A DNA stretch of 64,000 nt, taken from assembly GCA_963832365.1 (NCBI GenBank), contig CAWHUL010000025.1:1-64000 (forward strand), read 5' to 3'. The first letter of the stretch is position 1; the number at the start of each line of letters is the position of its first letter. The DNA comes from CAWBRT01 sp963832365. Its GTDB lineage: Bacteria > Acidobacteriota > Terriglobia > Terriglobales > Acidobacteriaceae. Below, one piece after another: positions 63,776-64,000 of the stretch. The translations under genes and the position numbers were made by a program. A model generated the notes under the pieces. That model saw only the letters and a program-made list of their open reading frames with translations, was not told where the DNA came from and did not search any database.

Positions 63776-64000
63776 GTATGTATTCCTCGCCCAGATAGGC
63801 TTCGATGACTACCGGATTTCGGGCCACTTCTTCGGGAGTCCCTTCGGCGATCGTGCGCCCTGAGTTAAAAACGACGACACGATCGGATATTTTCATGATG
63901 GCGTGCATGTTGTGCTCAATGGCAATGATGGTTACACCCTTGTCACGGATATTGCGTATCATCTCCACTGCCAGGTTGACATCGGTCTGGTGCTGCCCTG
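63759..64000 (-). CDS. livG: LivG-type ABC transporter ATPase, C-terminal part (cut by window end)
   Basis: The last 79 residues or so of a HAAT-family ATPase, whose start lies beyond 64000. It reads QTDVNLAVEMIRNIRDKGVTII then the switch-type His (IEHNMHAIMKISDRVVVFNSGRTIAEGTPEEV) and ends in the LivG-like AYLGEEYIHAQAT. It overlaps livF by 17 bases. The permease and binding-protein genes are presumably to the right of the window. Confidence 0.88.
   Translation of the reverse strand, partial: GQHQTDVNLAVEMIRNIRDKGVTIIAIEHNMHAIMKISDRVVVFNSGRTIAEGTPEEVARNPVVIEAYLGEEYIHAQAT

Overview
The window looks like a chromosomal segment of a high-GC, Gram-negative, Acidobacteriota-like (Terriglobia-type) bacterium. 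This is an inference from gene content: an mraZ-led division and cell-wall cluster, a very long exported PIG-L deacetylase, mreBCD with a low-complexity MreC tail, and a B12-binding radical SAM/epimerase/Ugd cassette. There was no database check. No rRNA, tRNA, CRISPR array or intact insertion sequence was seen.

Layout. 0-5 kb: the end of a frameshifted MFS transporter, two small exported Lys/Pro-rich paralogues, a 43-residue membrane peptide, a REC-PilZ regulator, a frameshifted MscS channel and a zinc-ribbon/DUF6232-like membrane protein. 5-9.4 kb: tcuBA-type tricarballylate oxidation genes, then the divergent molybdenum-cofactor genes moaA and mogA/moaB. 9.4-14 kb: a leftward surface-sugar operon (SDR epimerase, B12 radical SAM, ugd). 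14-25 kb: NAPRT-like phosphoribosyltransferase, monooxygenase-like small protein, SDR, exported DinB protein, APC permease coupled to a multiply frameshifted PIG-L deacetylase, PLP decarboxylase and a DHA2 exporter.

25-38 kb is the core of the window. A 1.1-kb regulatory intergenic region holds tandem hairpins, a sigma70-like promoter and 10-bp-spaced MraZ boxes. It is followed by mraZ-rsmH-(small ORF)-ftsL-ftsI-murE-murF-mraY-murD-ftsW-murG, which together make lipid II and septal peptidoglycan. murE lacks its whole C-terminal domain as read here. murC, murB, ddl and ftsQAZ do not follow. 38-41 kb: a MoaD/ThiS-like protein, then ahcY and metK (SAM cycle). 41-47 kb: a cell-shape module (RodZ-like protein, GAF-GGDEF cyclase, mreD, mreC, mreB).

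47-57 kb: aldehyde dehydrogenase, aminotransferase, phenylacetate-CoA ligase with an ACT protein, a VC0807-like membrane protein, a large HEAT-repeat protein, a second (frameshifted) ACT protein, an amidohydrolase and a zinc-ribbon protein. 57-64 kb: a leftward catabolic region with an XRE-cupin regulator, two SDRs, a quinone oxidoreductase, a zinc alcohol dehydrogenase, a non-canonical shikimate-dehydrogenase homologue and branched-chain-type ABC ATPases LivF and LivG (cut by the window end).

Several genes carry single-base indels (MFS, MscS, PIG-L at three or more sites, PLP decarboxylase, ACT protein). Their spread over unrelated genes points to sequencing or assembly error at least as much as to gene decay.
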